Positions 61,165 through 64,000 of a stretch of 64,000 nucleotides of DNA are shown piece by piece. A model generated the notes under the pieces. That model did not search any database. It worked only from the letters and a program-made list of their open reading frames with translations, and was not told the DNA's origin. The DNA comes from an uncultured Lachnospiraceae bacterium (GTDB lineage: Bacteria; Bacillota; Clostridia; Lachnospirales; Lachnospiraceae), in contig CAJTTT010000005.1 of the NCBI GenBank assembly GCA_910579285.1, forward strand, positions 29,227 to 93,226, read 5' to 3'. Made by a program: the position numbers and the translations under genes. The stretch's first letter is position 1. Each line of letters begins with the position of its first letter.

Positions 61165-64000
61165 TTATCCAAACATTTGGCTGAACAGACCCTTGCTCTT
61201 GATCTTAAAAGTCACTGTCTTTGTGCCTCCGTAATTGCCTGTTCCCCTTATGGTCACTTTCGCCGTTCCCTTATTGATATTGTTGGTGTAGCCTACAATC
61301 TCAAATTCCTCGGGGGATACCACCATGCCGTTTATGAGCACTGAAATATCCTTTTCCGGCGACAGGGTAATTGCCTTACCCGTATAAGTCTGGGTCGGTA
61401 TGGTGACCCTGGCTCTTGCGATGTCCGACCGCACAATCCGATAGATGCCGGATGCCTCTCCCTGATAGTTGCTGCCGGCCGCCTTGACAGCCACCCTGAT
61501 CTGCGTGCCTGCCGGAATGATATCCGCCGCATCCACCGCATCTCCTTCTTTTCTAATCACTTTTCCGACGCTGGCCGTATCTACCTCAACTCTCTGCGCA
61601 TAGGTATAAATGACATTTTTGTCATAATCCGACCCGGCTCCGAGCGCTTTCCCGTTGGTGTCGAGCACCTGTACCTTTGTCTTATAAATATTGGCTTTCG
61701 CCTGATACACCTTATCTGCAGGTTTTACCTCCAGCTCGGAGAGAGACTGTGTTCCTACTTTAAAGTATACACTGGCGCTTCCTTTGAAATTACCCTTTCC
61801 CTTGACCGTTATGGTTGCGGCACTTCCGGCTGCCTTGTTATTTTTGTAGGACAATGTGTAATCCGTCCCCTCCGTCAGCCGCTTCCCGTTGAACCGAACG
61901 ACTGGCTTCGGTGTGCTTCCGCCCTTCATATAGGGATACGTTTCCTGCTGCTCGATCTCCAGCTTCTTATTCGGATCAGCCAGTAAATCATAGGCGTTTA
62001 TCTTATATGTCTTTTTTAACGTCCCCTTATAGGCGCCGATTCCCTCAAATACTGCCGTAGCGTTCCCGGCTTTCACATTATTCTGGTACTTAACCGTGTA
62101 ATCTTTATCTTTGACAAGCGTAACATCGCCCGTGTTAAGCTTTACTGTCAAAACGCATGAGCTGGGTTCCACCGCGCTGCCTGTATAAACAGCCCCCGAG
62201 CCAAACTGCATTTCCACCTTCGCCCTGCTCATCATGGCAACTTCCTTAATTTGGAAAGTCACTCTCTTCACACCGGCATACTTACTGTTTTTTGCCCCCT
62301 GGATGATAACGGAAGCCGTACCCACTGCTACATTATCCTCGTAAGTAATTGTATAGTCTTTCCCTTCTTCCAATACTTCCCTGCCGTTTTTCACCGTAGG
62401 TTCCGGCTCAATCGCCTTTCCCGTATAGGTATATGCAGCGATTCTGCTCACTGTCAGCTTCGGCACCGGCACGCCGTCGGAGATGATAAAGTTAATCTTC
62501 CGCTCCCCTGTATAGTTGCCGGTTCCGTTCAGAGTAATCGGATAACTGCCAGCCTCCTGATGTGACTCCGCCACAAATCTGTAGTCCCTGTTTGCACTCA
62601 GCTTTTTACCGCTCCATGTTATCGACGGAACAGGCTTCTGCATCCGATTATTAAATGTAACGGCAATATCGTCCGCTTTCACATCCGCATCTCTGATGTC
62701 CTTCGGCGCAATCGTAAAGGTTTTATTGATTTTACCCTCATAGTTCCCTCTCCCGGTGATGGTAATGACAGGAGCCTTTACGGAGTTCTTTTCCGCCGCA
62801 TTCACATTATTCTTATAGCTGATGGTATAGTCCTTTTTCTCCTCCAGCCGCTTCTTATAATCGTAAACCCGCACTTCAGGTTTGATCGCCTTGCCGATAT
62901 AGGTGTACTCAGGCACGTCCGTAACCCACAGATCTTTGGGGATTTCCATCGGTTTTCCGTTTTCATCCTTGGGAATATCCTCGGGCGGGACTACATCTTC
63001 GTTGTCATCCGGGTCATCCGGGCCGCCTGGCTTCTGGCTTGGATTCATATAATAAGTAACCCTTAATTCCTCACTGTCTCTCTTTCCATAAATATAAGAG
63101 ATGGCTCGGATCGTCATAGTGCTCTTGATCTCAATCGGCTCATTGTACTCACGTCTGGTCACGGAAACCCGTGGATCACTTGCATCCACGGTATAATAAA
63201 TCCGCGCCCCTTCCTCATCGCTGATAAGCCTCACTTTTGTCAGTGCATTCACAGTACCGGATGGCGTATCCGCGCGGGGTCTCAGCGCCTGTCCGTCATA
63301 TGCCTCGCGGACGCTTATCGATATTCTTACAGTCACCGGCGTGCCCGCATCGGCATATACCAGTTCCGGCAGAACCACGGTGCCCTGCATTTCAAATTTC
63401 TGGTCTCTCTTCTCTTTGTCGCTGTAGGAGCCGGATGCCACTTTTTCCGTATTCCAGACAATTGCAGCCTTTTGGATAATGTCTGGCTTGTTTTCAGATT
63501 CCAGACCGTTTTGCAGATAGATCTGTGTCGTCTTTCTGGAAAGATACTGCTCGGCAATCTGTGCAAGCGTCAATCCGTTCGGAATATTGGTGACCGCCTT
63601 AAGCTTTTCGTCAACCGCCTTGAGCTTTGCCTTCACCGTTAATTTGCCGGCCGTATCAGAGAACATATAATTAGGCCAATCCGCCTCAACAATACCAGCG
63701 GCCGCCAGATCATAAATCCCGGTTTTGGAGAAATCCACATCCTGCCCAACGACAATCTGAAGTTTCTCCTCAAAAGCAGCTCTGTCAGCATCAAGGATTC
63801 CCTCGATCAGATACTGGTTATCAACGCTGTCCGGCAGGGGACTGCCCGCTGGCAGACCGGCGTCTGCGCTGACATGCATTTCCTGATTATTCGCAGTAAT
63901 TTTCACCTCACGCTTTGTGATGGCAAAAGAAAACGCCCAATCATTTGCCTGGTAATTCTGGCTGCCGTTTTCCTCGAGGTTGACAAGCAGCGTATATTTC
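61165..64000 (-). CDS. Large secreted repeat protein (N-terminus beyond window edge)
   Basis: The frame is open from base 64000 to the stop at 61165, at least 945 residues; the N-terminus is outside the window. The visible part begins in an MBG/YDG-like module (LEENGSQNYQANDW, FAITKREVKIT). A chitobiase C-terminal-like module follows around 63040-63240 (GARIYYTVDASDPRVSVTRR). From about 62960 on, roughly seven tandem beta-rich modules follow, with the pattern Y-x-G-K-A-I-x-P, then DYTISYKNN, then GTGNYGG and a closing F-x-I (for example YTYTGKAIEPEPTVKNGREV). The last module ends at SKGLFSQMFG with no sorting signal or membrane helix, so it is secreted or attached by other means. It lies directly upstream of the sortase gene. 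Confidence 0.85.
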   Translation of the reverse strand, partial: KYTLLVNLEENGSQNYQANDWAFSFAITKREVKITANNQEMHVSADAGLPAGSPLPDSVDNQYLIEGILDADRAAFEEKLQIVVGQDVDFSKTGIYDLAAAGIVEADWPNYMFSDTAGKLTVKAKLKAVDEKLKAVTNIPNGLTLAQIAEQYLSRKTTQIYLQNGLESENKPDIIQKAAIVWNTEKVASGSYSDKEKRDQKFEMQGTVVLPELVYADAGTPVTVRISISVREAYDGQALRPRADTPSGTVNALTKVRLISDEEGARIYYTVDASDPRVSVTRREYNEPIEIKSTMTIRAISYIYGKRDSEELRVTYYMNPSQKPGGPDDPDDNEDVVPPEDIPKDENGKPMEIPKDLWVTDVPEYTYIGKAIKPEVRVYDYKKRLEEKKDYTISYKNNVNAAEKNSVKAPVITITGRGNYEGKINKTFTIAPKDIRDADVKADDIAVTFNNRMQKPVPSITWSGKKLSANRDYRFVAESHQEAGSYPITLNGTGNYTGERKINFIISDGVPVPKLTVSRIAAYTYTGKAIEPEPTVKNGREVLEEGKDYTITYEDNVAVGTASVIIQGAKNSKYAGVKRVTFQIKEVAMMSRAKVEMQFGSGAVYTGSAVEPSSCVLTVKLNTGDVTLVKDKDYTVKYQNNVKAGNATAVFEGIGAYKGTLKKTYKINAYDLLADPNKKLEIEQQETYPYMKGGSTPKPVVRFNGKRLTEGTDYTLSYKNNKAAGSAATITVKGKGNFKGSASVYFKVGTQSLSELEVKPADKVYQAKANIYKTKVQVLDTNGKALGAGSDYDKNVIYTYAQRVEVDTASVGKVIRKEGDAVDAADIIPAGTQIRVAVKAAGSNYQGEASGIYRIVRSDIARARVTIPTQTYTGKAITLSPEKDISVLINGMVVSPEEFEIVGYTNNINKGTAKVTIRGTGNYGGTKTVTFKIKSKGLFSQMFG

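Noticed and set aside
1..64000. tRNA, rRNA, prophage, insertion sequence with transposase, CRISPR array
   Set aside because: Looked for on both strands by eye; no TPsiC/anticodon-arm arrangement, integrase, transposase or spacer array was recognised. A tRNAscan-SE or Infernal run would be the deciding check for small RNAs.

Overview
The window looks like a chromosomal segment of a spore-forming, anaerobic, Gram-positive Clostridium relative, most likely Lachnospiraceae. The evidence is moderate GC, strong purine-rich ribosome binding sites, sporulation genes (yqfC, yqfD, spoIIIE/ftsK type), an NfnAB transhydrogenase, formate-tetrahydrofolate ligase, Rex, and sortase-anchored BspA-type surface proteins. 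No rRNA, tRNA, CRISPR, prophage or transposase was found. Almost every gene is on the minus strand. The plus-strand genes are an AraC regulator and an ABC-F ATPase.

Layout, left to right. 1-5.3 kb: acetolactate synthase (cut by the left edge) and cobalamin methionine synthase, a small lipoprotein, and an ArsR regulator with a metal-binding HMA peptide. 5.4-7.2 kb: one chemoreceptor. 7.4-10.6 kb: a proline operon (proB, a DUF896 protein, and a fused 5-formyl-THF cyclo-ligase/ProA). 10.7-20.4 kb: a nine-gene cluster running yqfC, yqfD, phoH, a PgpH-like HD membrane protein with a damaged HD motif, ybeY, a MATE/SpoVB-type flippase, a BofC-like protein and two FAD oxidoreductases. 20.6-21.5 kb: rlmH and a membrane protein. 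21.7-25.9 kb: a sugar operon (xylose-isomerase-like protein, PfkB kinase, class II aldolase) with a divergent AraC activator.

25.9-37.2 kb: a MORN-repeat membrane protein, nfnAB, a zinc-ribbon/chitobiase-type membrane protein, folD, fhs, ftsK/spoIIIE and tepA. folD, fhs, metH and nfnAB together serve one-carbon metabolism and NADPH supply. 37.5-45.8 kb: a polytopic membrane protein overlapping O-acetylhomoserine sulfhydrylase, yebC, a CNNM/CBS protein, a MazF toxin without antitoxin, alr, a coiled-coil protein and rex. 45.9-50.1 kb: ABC-F, then gntR with icd. 50.2-64 kb: a subtilase without signal peptide, then a cell-surface locus in which a class B sortase is followed by two large LRR_5 proteins carrying (S/T)P(D/K)TGD sorting signals and preceded by a very large repeat protein that runs off the right edge.

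Beyond ordinary genes, the most interesting structures are: (i) a two-hairpin intergenic element present twice (about 3.85 and 20.48 kb) with compensatory base changes and a stem that ends inside the stop codon of the adjacent gene, plus a reduced form at fhs; (ii) a 194-bp fold-back element with perfect 13-bp terminal inverted repeats upstream of tepA; (iii) the cyclo-ligase-ProA fusion; (iv) the HD-to-HR change in the PgpH-position protein; (v) a xylose-isomerase relative with a changed metal ligand; and (vi) the sortase B locus. Positions and motifs were read by eye from the sequence. Family names rest on recalled conserved motifs, not on database searches.
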